The notes under the pieces: model-generated
The model's input: the letters and a program-made list of their open reading frames with translations, nothing else
Database searches by the model: none
Told to the model about the DNA's origin: nothing
Program-made: the position numbers and the translations under genes
Shown: piece after piece, positions 9,785 through 17,807 of the stretch
Layout of the letters: every line of letters starts with the position of its first letter
How positions within the stretch are numbered: position 1 is the first letter of the stretch
From: Roseibium sp. Sym1
GTDB taxonomy: Bacteria; Pseudomonadota; Alphaproteobacteria; Rhizobiales; Stappiaceae
Direction: 5' to 3'
Length of the DNA stretch: 64,000 bases
Assembly: GCF_027359675.1 (NCBI RefSeq)
Contig: NZ_CP114789.1
Coordinates: 1 to 64,000 of the forward strand

Positions 9785-10978
9785 ATGGACACCAATCTTC
9801 TGGTTGAAGGTGCTGCTGAACACCTGCCAACGACACTTTCGGCGGACGCGAATGAGCTCGCTCATCAATTGCAGATACATCAACGAAAAATCTTTCCACC
9901 TGCTTCTCAAAAGACTATCCGAAGATTTTCGCCTGCAGAAGCAGCTAAATTGATTGGCATTAAGGAAGGCTATTTACGTCAGGTCGCCGCTGATGGGCAT
10001 GGCCCCGAACCAAACGAGAACGGTAGGCGCACATATTCTGTCGAGGACATGGATCATATACGTCAGGTCTTGGACGAGAAAAATGGCACGCCAAAATATG
10101 TGCCGATCCGTCGGGGAGATGAAAAGCTTCAGGTTATCACTGTAATGAACTTCAAAGGTGGTTCCGGAAAAACCACCACATCTGCTCATTTGGCTCAGTT
10201 CTTGGCGTTGCGTGGATACCGCGTTTTAACAATTGACCTTGATCCACAAGCATCATTGTCAGCGATGTTCGGACATCAACCCGAACTAGATGTCGACGAG
10301 GGAGAAACGCTTTACGGTGCTATCCGTTATGAAGACCCTCGAGCCTTAAGCGAAATCATTCGATCCACATATACGCCAAACCTCCATATTGTTCCAGGCA
10401 ATCTTGAATTGATGGAATTCGAGCATGAAACGCCCAAAGCAATGTCTGAAGGACGTTCAGCGTCCATGTTTTTCGCCCGAATAGGGGAGGTGCTGACAAG
10501 CGTTGAAAGCTATTACGACGTTGTAGTCATTGATTGCCCACCTCAGCTTGGCTTTCTAACGATGTCGGCCTTAAGTGCGGCCACAGGAGTATTGATCACC
10601 GTACATCCACAGATGTTGGACGTTATGTCTATGTCCCAATTTCTTTCTATGACAGCTGAATTGATGAGTGTTGTCGAAAAGGCCGGAGGGCGTACCAGCT
10701 ATGATTGGATGCGTTACTTGGTTACTCGCTTCGAACCAAACGATGGACCACAAAGCCAGATGACCGGGTTTATGCGTTCAATATTTGGAAATCGCATGCT
10801 TCAACATGCGATGCTTAAATCTACTGCTATTTCTGATGCCGGTGTTACCAAGCAAACTTTGTATGAAGTCGAAAGAAGCCAATTTGTGCGCGGTACTTAT
10901 GATCGCGCAATGGAATCTATGTCTCTCGTGAACCAGGAAATCGAAGACCTCTTAAACGTGACTTGGGGACGGAGGTAA
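9785..10978 (+). CDS. repA: RepA, ParA-family partition ATPase of repABC
   Basis: A 397-aa ParA-type ATPase. The N-terminal DNA-binding part includes a MerR-like helix-turn-helix (FSPAEAAKLIGIKEGYLRQV). The deviant Walker A box FKGGSGKTTTSAHLAQ is at about residue 122, LTIDLDPQASLSAMFG follows, and VVVIDCPPQLGF forms the Walker A'/B region. RepA drives plasmid segregation with RepB and represses the operon. The ATG at 9785 is preferred over an upstream one for alignment with family N-termini. repB follows after 3 bases. Base composition is clearly more AT-rich than the flanking genes. Confidence 0.96.
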   Translation: MDTNLLVEGAAEHLPTTLSADANELAHQLQIHQRKIFPPASQKTIRRFSPAEAAKLIGIKEGYLRQVAADGHGPEPNENGRRTYSVEDMDHIRQVLDEKNGTPKYVPIRRGDEKLQVITVMNFKGGSGKTTTSAHLAQFLALRGYRVLTIDLDPQASLSAMFGHQPELDVDEGETLYGAIRYEDPRALSEIIRSTYTPNLHIVPGNLELMEFEHETPKAMSEGRSASMFFARIGEVLTSVESYYDVVVIDCPPQLGFLTMSALSAATGVLITVHPQMLDVMSMSQFLSMTAELMSVVEKAGGRTSYDWMRYLVTRFEPNDGPQSQMTGFMRSIFGNRMLQHAMLKSTAISDAGVTKQTLYEVERSQFVRGTYDRAMESMSLVNQEIEDLLNVTWGRR

Positions 10979-10981
10979 GGG

Positions 10982-11983
10982 ATGGCACGCAAAGACCTGA
11001 TCAGTTTTTCGTCGGACGAGGATGGTGAAATCCAAGGGGATCCAAATAAATCGGATCGCCCACTGGCGGGCATCACGCCAAATAGACGGTCAAGTTCACC
11101 GGTTGGAGGCATCGCAAAAACTCTTGGCTCACTCTCAAGTCAGATGGACCGTGCTAGTGAATTAGAACGGCAACTGTTGGAAGGACAAAAGGTCGTTGAA
11201 CTGGATCCCTCTCAAATAGACGATTCATTTGTTCGCGACCGTTTGGAAGCGGACCCGGAAGTCGAGAGGGACTTTGTTCAACAAATCGATGAGCACGGGC
11301 AATTAGTACCAATCCTTGTTCGTCCAAACCCGGCTCAAAAGGGTCGCATGCAGGTGGCATTCGGCCATCGTAGACTTCGGGCGGCCAGAAGCCTCAATCG
11401 AAAGGTCAAGGCTGTCGTTCGGGAGTTGAACGATGAGCAACTGGTCGTTCTTCAAGGGCAGGAAAACAGTGCCAGAACCAATCTTTCCTATATAGAACGT
11501 GCGTTGTTTGCAGCGCGATTGGAAGACCAAAAGTTCAAGCGGAATGTCATTATATCTGCGCTCAAAGTGGACAGAGCGGCTGTATCAAAAATGATCAAGC
11601 TGATCAGAGAATTGCCCGTCGAATTGATTGTTGCGATTGGCGCCGCTCCTGGTACAGGGCGACGAAAATGGATGGAACTTGCTGAGTTAGCAAAATTGGT
11701 TGATTGGAAGCCACTTCGAGAAATGTTGTCCGCGGACAACATCGCAGAGCTGACTTCGGACGAGCGTTTCGAATTCGTGCTTCGCAGCGCGAAGAAAGCA
11801 ATAAAGCCGAAAAAACCAAAGATGGTGGTCCAACATGTTGAGCACGTACCGGTGACGATCAGATCGACCAAAAGCGGCACTACGTTCACCGTAAATGGAG
11901 CTAAAGCTCCAGGATTCGATGAGTTTTTGAAGGCTCAACTGAACAGTCTCTATGCGGATTACATGAAAGAGAGGGGGGAGTAA
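10982..11983 (+). CDS. repB: RepB, ParB-family centromere-binding protein
   Basis: A 333-aa ParB homologue: basic N-terminus, then the ParB nucleotide/CTP-binding core (HGQLVPILVRPN, GHRRLRAARSLNRKVKAVV, GQENSARTNLSYIERALFA) and a helix-turn-helix (VIISALKVDRAAVSKMIKLI). The C-terminal part resembles the RepB dimerisation domain. It should load at the parS palindromes, one of which lies inside this gene at 11725-11740. It is coupled to repA with a 3-base gap and followed by the inc/ctRNA region. Confidence 0.96.
   Translation: MARKDLISFSSDEDGEIQGDPNKSDRPLAGITPNRRSSSPVGGIAKTLGSLSSQMDRASELERQLLEGQKVVELDPSQIDDSFVRDRLEADPEVERDFVQQIDEHGQLVPILVRPNPAQKGRMQVAFGHRRLRAARSLNRKVKAVVRELNDEQLVVLQGQENSARTNLSYIERALFAARLEDQKFKRNVIISALKVDRAAVSKMIKLIRELPVELIVAIGAAPGTGRRKWMELAELAKLVDWKPLREMLSADNIAELTSDERFEFVLRSAKKAIKPKKPKMVVQHVEHVPVTIRSTKSGTTFTVNGAKAPGFDEFLKAQLNSLYADYMKERGE
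11725..11740. promoter_or_regulatory. second parS-like palindrome inside repB
   Basis: An identical copy of GTTGTCCGCGGACAAC, lying within the repB coding sequence at codons for MLSADNIAE. Exact identity to the copy upstream of repA, about 2.1 kb away, argues for function rather than chance. Confidence 0.75.
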
Positions 11984-11989
11984 ATGAGG

Positions 11990-12066
11990 CTCTAAACGAA
12001 AGAACCCGCCACAAGGGCGGGTCCAAACTTGAGATAAGCACGAGTGCCTATGCTCTATGTGTAGCA
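11990..12066 (-). ncRNA. antisense ctRNA (incompatibility RNA) between repB and repC
   Basis: On the minus strand there is a -35 box TTGCGT (12096-12101), a 17-base spacer and a -10 box TATGAT (12073-12078), placing the start near 12066. The transcript would contain a hairpin ATAGGCAC-TC-GTGCTTAT and end in a terminator stem ACCCGCC-CTTGT-GGCGGGT (12004-12022) followed by TTCTTTCGTTT. This is the known repABC arrangement, in which a small antisense RNA controls repC expression and incompatibility. Confidence 0.85.
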
Positions 12067-12206
12067 GCTAAAATCATAGAATCACTTGTAGCGCAACGCA
12101 AGTTCTGTCTTTGAGCAGAGCACGATTTCTTGCGTCTTTTTGCTTGTCTCGCATCTGAACACTCAGTGTCCGGTCGCGTTTATGCGCTTCCGGCAAAGGA
12201 GGACTT

Positions 12207-13463
12207 ATGTCTTCGTCTCAGCAGATTGCGAGTTTTCGCAAGGTGTCTGCCGGGATCCTTGCGAGCGCGCATCTGGCGTCCCAGGAGGATCGGCCGAAGG
12301 TCACCAAAAAGGAAATCTCCCTGGTTCTGAAACGCGTCGCGCCGGCGCTTGGTATTGATGGCACGGCCTACCATGTCCTGGATATTCTCCTGGGCCTCGT
12401 CCAGGCGGACGACTTCCAGACAGGGAAACGGCCGGTGGTGGCGATCTCAAATCAACGGCTCGCCGAATACACACGGCGCACCACACGCACCGTCACCCGC
12501 TGCCTGAAGAAGCTCGTCGAAGCCGGAGTGCTTGCCTATCGGGACAGCCCGACTGGGCGCCGTTATATGTACCGCGGTTCAGACGGAGATTTCGCGCAGG
12601 CCTACGGGCTCGACTTCACGCCTGCATGCTTCAACTTGGAAGCCTTCAAGGCTCAGGCGGATGCGTTCCAGCGCCGGATTAAGGCAGAGCAGGAAGCCAA
12701 GCGGGCCGTCACGCGCTTTTCACGGGCGATCGCCGACGTGGTCGAATTGGAGCCTGCGGAGTTTCACGGCTTTGCAGCACGGGCCCATTCAGTTGTGAAC
12801 CGGGATGAACTGACTGTCGTGGAAAAGGCGGGGATCCTGGAAACGATCTACACGGAAATTCTGGCTCTCCATGACGCCCACTCGTTGGAAATAAAGGATA
12901 AATTGTCATCCGCGGGTGACATTGATGTCAGCCCTTTATCTATTACAACCCAAACCGACTCTCTTAGAAGTAATTCTCAGCGGACTTGCTCTAACGAGCA
13001 AGACACTAAGTTTCCTTCTGACAACGGCTTCGCCGTTGAAATGGCTCTTGAAAAAGAGCCTTGCGGCGGTCGCTCGGAAACACAACGGCCGAAATCGCAA
13101 GCGGGCAGGGCAGGACCAAGCAAATTACCCGAAACCAACCTGGATGGCGTTTCCATAGGACTCATCCAGTCGGCATGTTCATCGGTACAGGCAGAAACCG
13201 GGATCAACTTGAACAGTTGGCCAGCCCTTTGTGGAGCTGCTGAACAGTTGCGCCTGCTGATCGGCCTAAGTCCAGCCGGATATCAGCTCGCTGTCGAGCG
13301 GCAAGGCAGATATCTGGCCGCGGCCTGCCTTGTGGTTGTCGCAGAGAAGGCGCTGCGGGATCCGGAGCACATTGCTTCGCCCGGCGGGTATTTCCGCGCC
13401 ATGATTGACAGGGCAGGGGAGGGCAAACTCCACCTTCACAAGTCTCTGCATGGGCTGGTGTGA
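12207..13463 (+). CDS. repC: RepC replication initiator
   Basis: A 418-aa initiator of the repABC family. The N-terminal winged-helix portion contains ALGIDGTAYHVLDILLGLVQ and RPVVAISNQRLAEYTRRTTR, followed by VTRCLKKLVEAGVLAYRDSP and GRRYMYRG, the conserved initiator core. The C-terminal domain begins near residue 300 (VSIGLIQSACSSVQAETGIN). In this family the replication origin lies within repC; an AT-rich stretch at about 12895-12980 is the likely position. The ATG is preceded by GGAGGA. Expression is expected to be limited by the ctRNA upstream. Confidence 0.96.
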   Translation: MSSSQQIASFRKVSAGILASAHLASQEDRPKVTKKEISLVLKRVAPALGIDGTAYHVLDILLGLVQADDFQTGKRPVVAISNQRLAEYTRRTTRTVTRCLKKLVEAGVLAYRDSPTGRRYMYRGSDGDFAQAYGLDFTPACFNLEAFKAQADAFQRRIKAEQEAKRAVTRFSRAIADVVELEPAEFHGFAARAHSVVNRDELTVVEKAGILETIYTEILALHDAHSLEIKDKLSSAGDIDVSPLSITTQTDSLRSNSQRTCSNEQDTKFPSDNGFAVEMALEKEPCGGRSETQRPKSQAGRAGPSKLPETNLDGVSIGLIQSACSSVQAETGINLNSWPALCGAAEQLRLLIGLSPAGYQLAVERQGRYLAAACLVVVAEKALRDPEHIASPGGYFRAMIDRAGEGKLHLHKSLHGLV

Positions 13464-13539
13464 GGCGGTGGACGCGCGGACCGGGCGGCGAAAACTTGCG
13501 CTGACCACACGATAGACTTGGAAATCGATGAAGAAAATG

Positions 13540-13555
13540 CTATCTAGCTAGATAG
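13540..13555. promoter_or_regulatory. palindromic operator of the Phd/VapC operon
   Basis: CTATCTAGCTAGATAG is a perfect 16-bp palindrome, extended by a further GCTAGC, 23 bases before the antitoxin ATG. It is placed where Phd-type antitoxins bind to repress their own promoter. Confidence 0.7.
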
Positions 13556-13577
13556 CTAGCCAGTTAGTGAGGGCGAG

Positions 13578-13820
13578 ATGATTTCTCTTCAAGATGCAAA
13601 GAACAGATTCAGCGCTGTGGTTGAAGCCGCAATGGCTGGCCGGCCTCAGGAAGTGTCCCGCAGAGGCAAACCAGCTGTCGTCGTTATTTCCTCGGAAGAG
13701 TATCGCCGGCTTCTCAGAGAAGCGAAGGGGCGGCGCGAGAGCTTTGCAGACCATGTCCTCAGCTTCCCGGGAGAGGGCATTGAGCGATCAAAGGTAACGC
13801 CCCGGGATGTCGAATTTTGA
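13578..13820 (+). CDS. Phd/YefM-family antitoxin
   Basis: An 80-aa protein beginning MISLQDAKNRFSAVVEAAMA, with the Phd/YefM motif (KNRFSAVVEAA, then RRGKPAVVVISSEEYRRLLRE). The N-terminal half dimerises on DNA and the C-terminal tail would block the PIN toxin. The ATG is preceded by a GAGGGCGAG segment. It overlaps the toxin start by 4 bases, so antitoxin and toxin translation are coupled. The AT-rich palindrome upstream is its likely operator. Confidence 0.92.
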   Translation: MISLQDAKNRFSAVVEAAMAGRPQEVSRRGKPAVVVISSEEYRRLLREAKGRRESFADHVLSFPGEGIERSKVTPRDVEF

Positions 13821-14224
13821 TCTATGTTCTGGATACAAACGTGATTACTGCCGCAAGGCGTGCGGAAAGAGCGCCCAAGGTCGCTGCCTGGTTGTCGGAT
13901 AAGCCGGAGGAAACGCTCTATGTGAGCGTTGTCACGCTTGGCGAAATTGAAAGAGGAATCCGGCTTCAGGAACGGCGGAATATGGATTTTGCCAAGCATC
14001 TTCGTCAGTGGTTGGACCGGACGGTTTCAATGTTTGGAGACCGGTTGTTGGAGTTTACCGCATCAGATGCCTTATGTTGGGGTGAGCTCTCCGCGAGAAT
14101 TGGTCACAACGGCGCTGATCTGATGATTGCTGCTCAGGCTTTGACCCGTAACGGATGGGTCGTTACCGGGAACGCGTCTGATTTTGAACCGACAGGCGTG
14201 CAACTTGTCGATCCATTCGTTTGA
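13817..14224 (+). CDS. VapC-like PIN-domain toxin
   Basis: A 135-aa PIN-domain ribonuclease: MIYVLDTNVITAARR supplies the first catalytic Asp, VVTLGEIERGI the Glu, and GHNGADLMIAAQAL the later acidic residues (Asp of ADLMIA), with VTGNASDF near the end carrying the last Asp. VapC toxins cut tRNA or rRNA when released from the antitoxin. The start is TTG, overlapping the antitoxin stop (TTGA), which likely keeps toxin translation lower than antitoxin translation. Likely a plasmid-stability module next to repABC. Confidence 0.92.
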   Translation: MIYVLDTNVITAARRAERAPKVAAWLSDKPEETLYVSVVTLGEIERGIRLQERRNMDFAKHLRQWLDRTVSMFGDRLLEFTASDALCWGELSARIGHNGADLMIAAQALTRNGWVVTGNASDFEPTGVQLVDPFV

Positions 14225-14448
14225 TTGGAAGTCTTGATTGCCAGATCCGCGTTCGGTGACGAAATCCGGGATAAGCTTTGCCGATCGCTCGCTTGCAAGG
14301 CCGGACCTTCGGTAGATGAACGGCAAACACGCTCGGCATTCGCCTTCGACAGCCAAAAATGCTATTATAGGTTAGAGAGTTAGGAACTTTTCCCGGTTCA
14401 GGCTCTCTATGGCGTCAGTTGCTAGGTCCGTAGTTTGGAGACTACCCC

Positions 14449-14655
14449 ATGAACGTTCATTCCTCCCGTCCAGATCGTTCCCCGGAAGCCGTGGAACAGC
14501 GCCGCAGAGCCATTGAGCAAGCCACCGCAGCGAACAAACGGCAGGGCTATGTTCATGATCCGGTTCTGGAAAACGCCAACGCTCGCTATGTCGCCGGCGA
14601 CATAACGATTGAAGAGCACCGCGCCGAGATGATGGCCCGCTTTCAAAAGTCCTGA
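14449..14655 (+). CDS. VbhA-family antitoxin of a Fic toxin
   Basis: A 68-aa protein that aligns end to end with VbhA-type antitoxins: an N-terminal helix (AVEQRRRAIEQATAANKRQG) followed by HDPVLENANARYVAGDITIE. In VbhA the inhibitory helix carries S-x-x-x-E-G, whose Glu occupies the ATP gamma-phosphate site of the Fic toxin. Here the aligned residues are A28-N-K-R-Q32-G33, so both the Ser and the inhibitory Glu are changed. It lies directly upstream of the Fic-BID toxin. Family call is from context plus alignment recalled from memory. Confidence 0.8.
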   Translation: MNVHSSRPDRSPEAVEQRRRAIEQATAANKRQGYVHDPVLENANARYVAGDITIEEHRAEMMARFQKS

Positions 14656-14677
14656 ATTCCCTTCAGAGAAGGTCCAG

Positions 14678-14706
14678 GCCGCCCCGGAATGGGCGGCTTA
14701 TTTTTG
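14678..14706 (+). terminator. hairpin terminator between the VbhA-like antitoxin and the Fic toxin
   Basis: GCCGCCC-CGGAAT-GGGCGGC is a 7-bp perfect stem followed by TTATTTTTG. It lies after the antitoxin and before the toxin, so most transcripts probably end here and the toxin is made at a lower level by read-through. Confidence 0.75.
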
Positions 14707-14719
14707 TGAGGAATTCTGT

Positions 14720-16438
14720 TTGAGCAACGAACAAAAAGGCTCTTACACCTATCCGGACGTTCCAGGGGATCCGGAGCGCTCAGGCGTCCTGCGGAACAAG
14801 TTGAACCTCAGAACCCGAAGTGATCTGACGACCGCCGAATACGCGCTAACGACCTCGCGGATGGCAGAAGTCGTTCAAGGCCGTGGCCCCTCGGGCAACT
14901 TCGACGCTGCTCACTTAAAAGCCATACACCGCTTCATTTTTCAGGATGTCTACGAGTGGGCAGGGCATACCCGGAACGAATGCCCTGTCATTGATGGCGA
15001 GCGCGTTGAGCCGATCGGCGTCATATCGAAAGGCGGAACGTCCTTTTTGCACGGTTCCCGTCTGGAATTGGGCTTGAACGAAGCCTTGAAGCCGATTCAA
15101 GACCAGAGTGTCATGAAATCGGCCACCCCGGAAGAATTCGCCAGACGGGCGGCCCTGGCGCTGTCGGAGCTCAACTACGTTCACCCCTTTCGGGAAGGCA
15201 ATGGCCGCGCCCAGGAAGCCTTCATTACGATGCTCGGTCAGCACTATGGCCGCGAGGTGGATTTATCCGTCATCACCAAGGCACGCATGATCGAGGCCTC
15301 CATCGAGACGACCCACGATCCGAAAAGCCCGTTGATGCAACATCTCCTCGAGGACTCCCTAAATCCCAATCGGCGGGAGGCCATCCGGGGCGCACTCTCG
15401 GATCTGGAACGGCTTGGAGAGAACCCGTTCGACTACAATGTACGCGCATCCCGTCCAGGCGAAACCCTGACCGGTCAAATCCTGGGACACAGCGACCGCG
15501 TTGCCAGCCTGTTGACCGAAAAGGGCATCGTCGCGCTGGACCGGGCGGACCTTCCTGTCAGGTTGCCGGCAGGCGATGCAGAAATCACGATCACGGTCCA
15601 ATCGGATTTTTCCATTCTGGGCCAGCCGCCGGCACAGAATGCCGAACGTGTTCTTAGCTCCACCAAGGAGCGCCTTGAATCTCTCGTTTATGAAGCCGCC
15701 GGCGTCATGGTGCCGGAAAAGGTGCTCAGCCCCGAGGTGACGAGAGAGGAGCTGCAGGACCGGCTTGCGGTTTCAAAAGCTGCCATCAAATCGACCGAGA
15801 GCCTGGAGCGCCATCTCAAGGTCGTCTTCGCGGATCCTCAAAAGGTTATCAATCGGGTGAAAGACGCCGCAGAACTGGGCAAACTTGGCGATGCCTCGCT
15901 GGCTTATGAATTGAAGGACGGTCCCGAGAAATTCGGCAAACTCGCAGGGCGAGGCGGCATAACTTCCAGCCGCGAAGAGCGGCTTGCGCGCCGGAATGCC
16001 CTTGCCGGTACCGTGAACCTGCGTGCCATCGTGGAAACCCACATCAACGTGGTGCACGGGATCCGCAAGACGATGGCCCAGGAGCGCCGCGCCGTTGTCG
16101 ACCAGGCGCGGGTTGAGGTCAGCGCGCCAAGCCAATCGCTGATGAAAGCCATTCAGGAAACCATGCCGTTGACCGAGGCGCACAAGGCCGAGCTCCGGCA
16201 GGTGATGGCCACGCTGGAAAAACGCTTCGGCACGGACTTGAGGGAGATCCGTGCGCACATGAAGCCTGAAAGGCATGCGGAGCTCTCCCAGAAACACGGC
16301 CTCGATCCCAAACAGATAGAGCGGGTGAAGAGCACCTTGAAAGTGCTGGACAAGGGGCAGGTTCGTGTTCGACAGGAAGCCCGCAAGCTGGAACAAGCGA
16401 AGTCGGCGGAGCGAGGCAAGGGCGGGCCAGTCCGCTAG
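14720..16438 (+). CDS. Fic-domain toxin with C-terminal BID secretion domain (VbhT-like)
   Basis: A 572-aa protein with an N-terminal Fic domain (residues about 60-200) and a C-terminal BID-like domain (about 345-480, containing GPEKFGKLAGRGG). BID domains are translocation signals for VirB/D4-type T4SS. The Fic motif at residues 155-166 reads HPFREGNGRAQE; the usual last residue is Arg (H-x-F-x-[DE]-G-N-G-R-x-x-R) but is Glu here. Fic enzymes normally AMPylate targets such as DNA gyrase or small GTPases. The start is TTG at 14720 with GAGGA upstream. The protein is likely delivered by the plasmid's own conjugation machinery; its activity with the altered motif is uncertain. Confidence 0.88.
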   Translation: MSNEQKGSYTYPDVPGDPERSGVLRNKLNLRTRSDLTTAEYALTTSRMAEVVQGRGPSGNFDAAHLKAIHRFIFQDVYEWAGHTRNECPVIDGERVEPIGVISKGGTSFLHGSRLELGLNEALKPIQDQSVMKSATPEEFARRAALALSELNYVHPFREGNGRAQEAFITMLGQHYGREVDLSVITKARMIEASIETTHDPKSPLMQHLLEDSLNPNRREAIRGALSDLERLGENPFDYNVRASRPGETLTGQILGHSDRVASLLTEKGIVALDRADLPVRLPAGDAEITITVQSDFSILGQPPAQNAERVLSSTKERLESLVYEAAGVMVPEKVLSPEVTREELQDRLAVSKAAIKSTESLERHLKVVFADPQKVINRVKDAAELGKLGDASLAYELKDGPEKFGKLAGRGGITSSREERLARRNALAGTVNLRAIVETHINVVHGIRKTMAQERRAVVDQARVEVSAPSQSLMKAIQETMPLTEAHKAELRQVMATLEKRFGTDLREIRAHMKPERHAELSQKHGLDPKQIERVKSTLKVLDKGQVRVRQEARKLEQAKSAERGKGGPVR

Positions 16439-16670
16439 CCAGGCGAAACAGATTGCGGAGAGGGCAGGGGGCCGGTCATCTTCCGGTTCCCATTGGAGCT
16501 ATCCGAATATGCCGACGATTGGACAATACGGCCTTGAGCTCGTCCTCAACCTTGGGCGCAAAGAATTTCCCCGCCGGTTCCCGGCTCCTCGCTACCCAAA
16601 TTCTTCCCGCCCTGCGGTCCTGCACTGGCGTTGCGGTCCCTTCGGGGTGCGGCCCGCGCTCTTGGCGGCC

Positions 16671-16707
16671 GTTCTTTTTGTCCATCGGCAATTCGAACAA
16701 AAGGAAC
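16671..16707 (+). promoter_or_regulatory. hairpin masking the ribosome-binding site of the DUF736-like gene
   Basis: GTTCTTTTTGT (16671-16681) can pair over 11 bases, with one U-G wobble, to ACAAAAGGAAC (16697-16707). The right arm contains the AAGGAA ribosome-binding site of the gene starting at 16714. Confidence 0.45.
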
Positions 16708-16713
16708 CGGAAG

Positions 16714-17058
16714 ATGACCGACAACCTCACCAACTACATCCAGTTCGCCGGTGACAAGCTCACAGGCAACATTGCAACTCTGGCCTTCGACGTCGATGTG
16801 ACCGGCGAAGCCTTGCACAGCGACAACGAGAAAGCCCCCAAGTTCCGGCTCTATGCCAAGAGCCCAGCCGGCAAGCGCATCGATATCGGTGGCATCTGGG
16901 AGCGAAACAACGCCAACGGCGATCCGTACTTTTCGCTCACCATCAACACGGGCCACTCGAAGTTCTACGCGAACCTCGGCCGGTATCCGGATCAGGATGA
17001 CGATGCACTTCAGGCCGTCATTCCGAATGACTATCTGAACAGCGATCGCCGGGGTTAA
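16714..17058 (+). CDS. DUF736-family plasmid protein
   Basis: A 114-aa protein with the DUF736 layout: a short N-terminus, a first strand pair (DKLTGNIATLAFDVDVTGEA), a basic middle (KFRLYAKSPAGKRIDIGGIW) and a C-terminal strand pair (DPYFSLTINTGHSKFYANLG). DUF736 genes are common on alphaproteobacterial plasmids and integrative elements; function unknown. The ATG at 16714 has AAGGAAC in front, within a hairpin that may hide it. Similarity to the family is moderate and mainly from architecture and context. Confidence 0.6.
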   Translation: MTDNLTNYIQFAGDKLTGNIATLAFDVDVTGEALHSDNEKAPKFRLYAKSPAGKRIDIGGIWERNNANGDPYFSLTINTGHSKFYANLGRYPDQDDDALQAVIPNDYLNSDRRG

Positions 17059-17362
17059 TCCCCCGGCCTTCGGGCCGATGAAAGGCCCAATTGATCTCCG
17101 GGCTTCGCCCTGCGCGCTCCGCTTGCCGATGAGGCATCACCCAGCCGGGAGGTTTATGCTTCTTCTGTGAAAGCCCATCGTACTCCAACTCCTCACGAGT
17201 AAAGGATGAGCGGTTCCCCCAATTTTCACGCGGCCACGCTGCGCGCGTCCACGAGAAAATCGGCTCCCCCACTCACCGGCTCCGCCGGCCGCTGCGCGGT
17301 CCTTGACTCCCTCGTCGTGCAGAAGTGGGGACCTTTCGTCAGAAAAACGAAAGGACAAATCA
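17059..17362. other. GC-rich leader region
   Basis: No gene supported. It contains GGCC-TTC-GGGCC-type small hairpins, a segment (about 17100-17120) resembling the one near 3120-3140, and a perfect 8-bp hairpin at 17332-17354 just before the next gene. Confidence 0.4.
17332..17354 (+). promoter_or_regulatory. hairpin masking the ribosome-binding site of the 95-aa gene
   Basis: CCTTTCGT (17332-17339) pairs perfectly with ACGAAAGG (17347-17354). The right arm contains the AAAGGA ribosome-binding site for the ATG at 17363. Confidence 0.5.
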
Positions 17363-17650
17363 ATGATCAATCAAGTCAACACCATCGACGGCGGCAGTGC
17401 AGCTTACTGGGCCGAGCTCCGCGAGGCTTATCAAGTGATCGCCAGCGTGCAGTTTCGACTAGACGCTCTTAAAACGGAACCGCAGTACTGCGGATTTGTC
17501 GATGCTTACGGCGAACAGGAAGTCTTTGAAAACGTTGAACCGTGGGATCGTCTAGCCGCCGCTCAAGAGGCACTGAAGGCCAACCCGCGCGCCCTTGCCA
17601 TTCTGGAGGCGTCAGGCCGGACAGCCGCATTTCTCGATATTGGCTTTTGA
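17363..17650 (+). CDS. hypothetical protein, 95 aa
   Basis: Begins MINQVNTIDGGSAAYWAELR and is mostly helical, with an acidic middle (AYGEQEVFENVEPWDRLAAA) and a C-terminal helix (ALAILEASGRTAAFLDIGF). There is no signal or membrane segment. The ribosome-binding site AAAGGA lies within a hairpin. It converges on traG. Family not recognised; likely another orphan plasmid gene. Confidence 0.55.
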   Translation: MINQVNTIDGGSAAYWAELREAYQVIASVQFRLDALKTEPQYCGFVDAYGEQEVFENVEPWDRLAAAQEALKANPRALAILEASGRTAAFLDIGF

Positions 17651-17807
17651 AACGTTCAATCGCGAGAGGGCGAAAGCCCTCTCGCAGTCTTCATCATGGT
17701 GACAGCCTGGCGCGCATCGAGCGCGCCAGACCGTCTTGGTAGGGTATCGCCGAACTTCTATCCCCAGGGACCTACCCCGATAGGACGTTTGATAATCCTG
17801 CTTTTCA

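Noticed and set aside
11725..11740. The palindrome in repB as an IS inverted repeat or random palindrome
   Set aside because: Identical 16-bp copy upstream of repA and fit to the repABC parS consensus make a centromere site the better reading.
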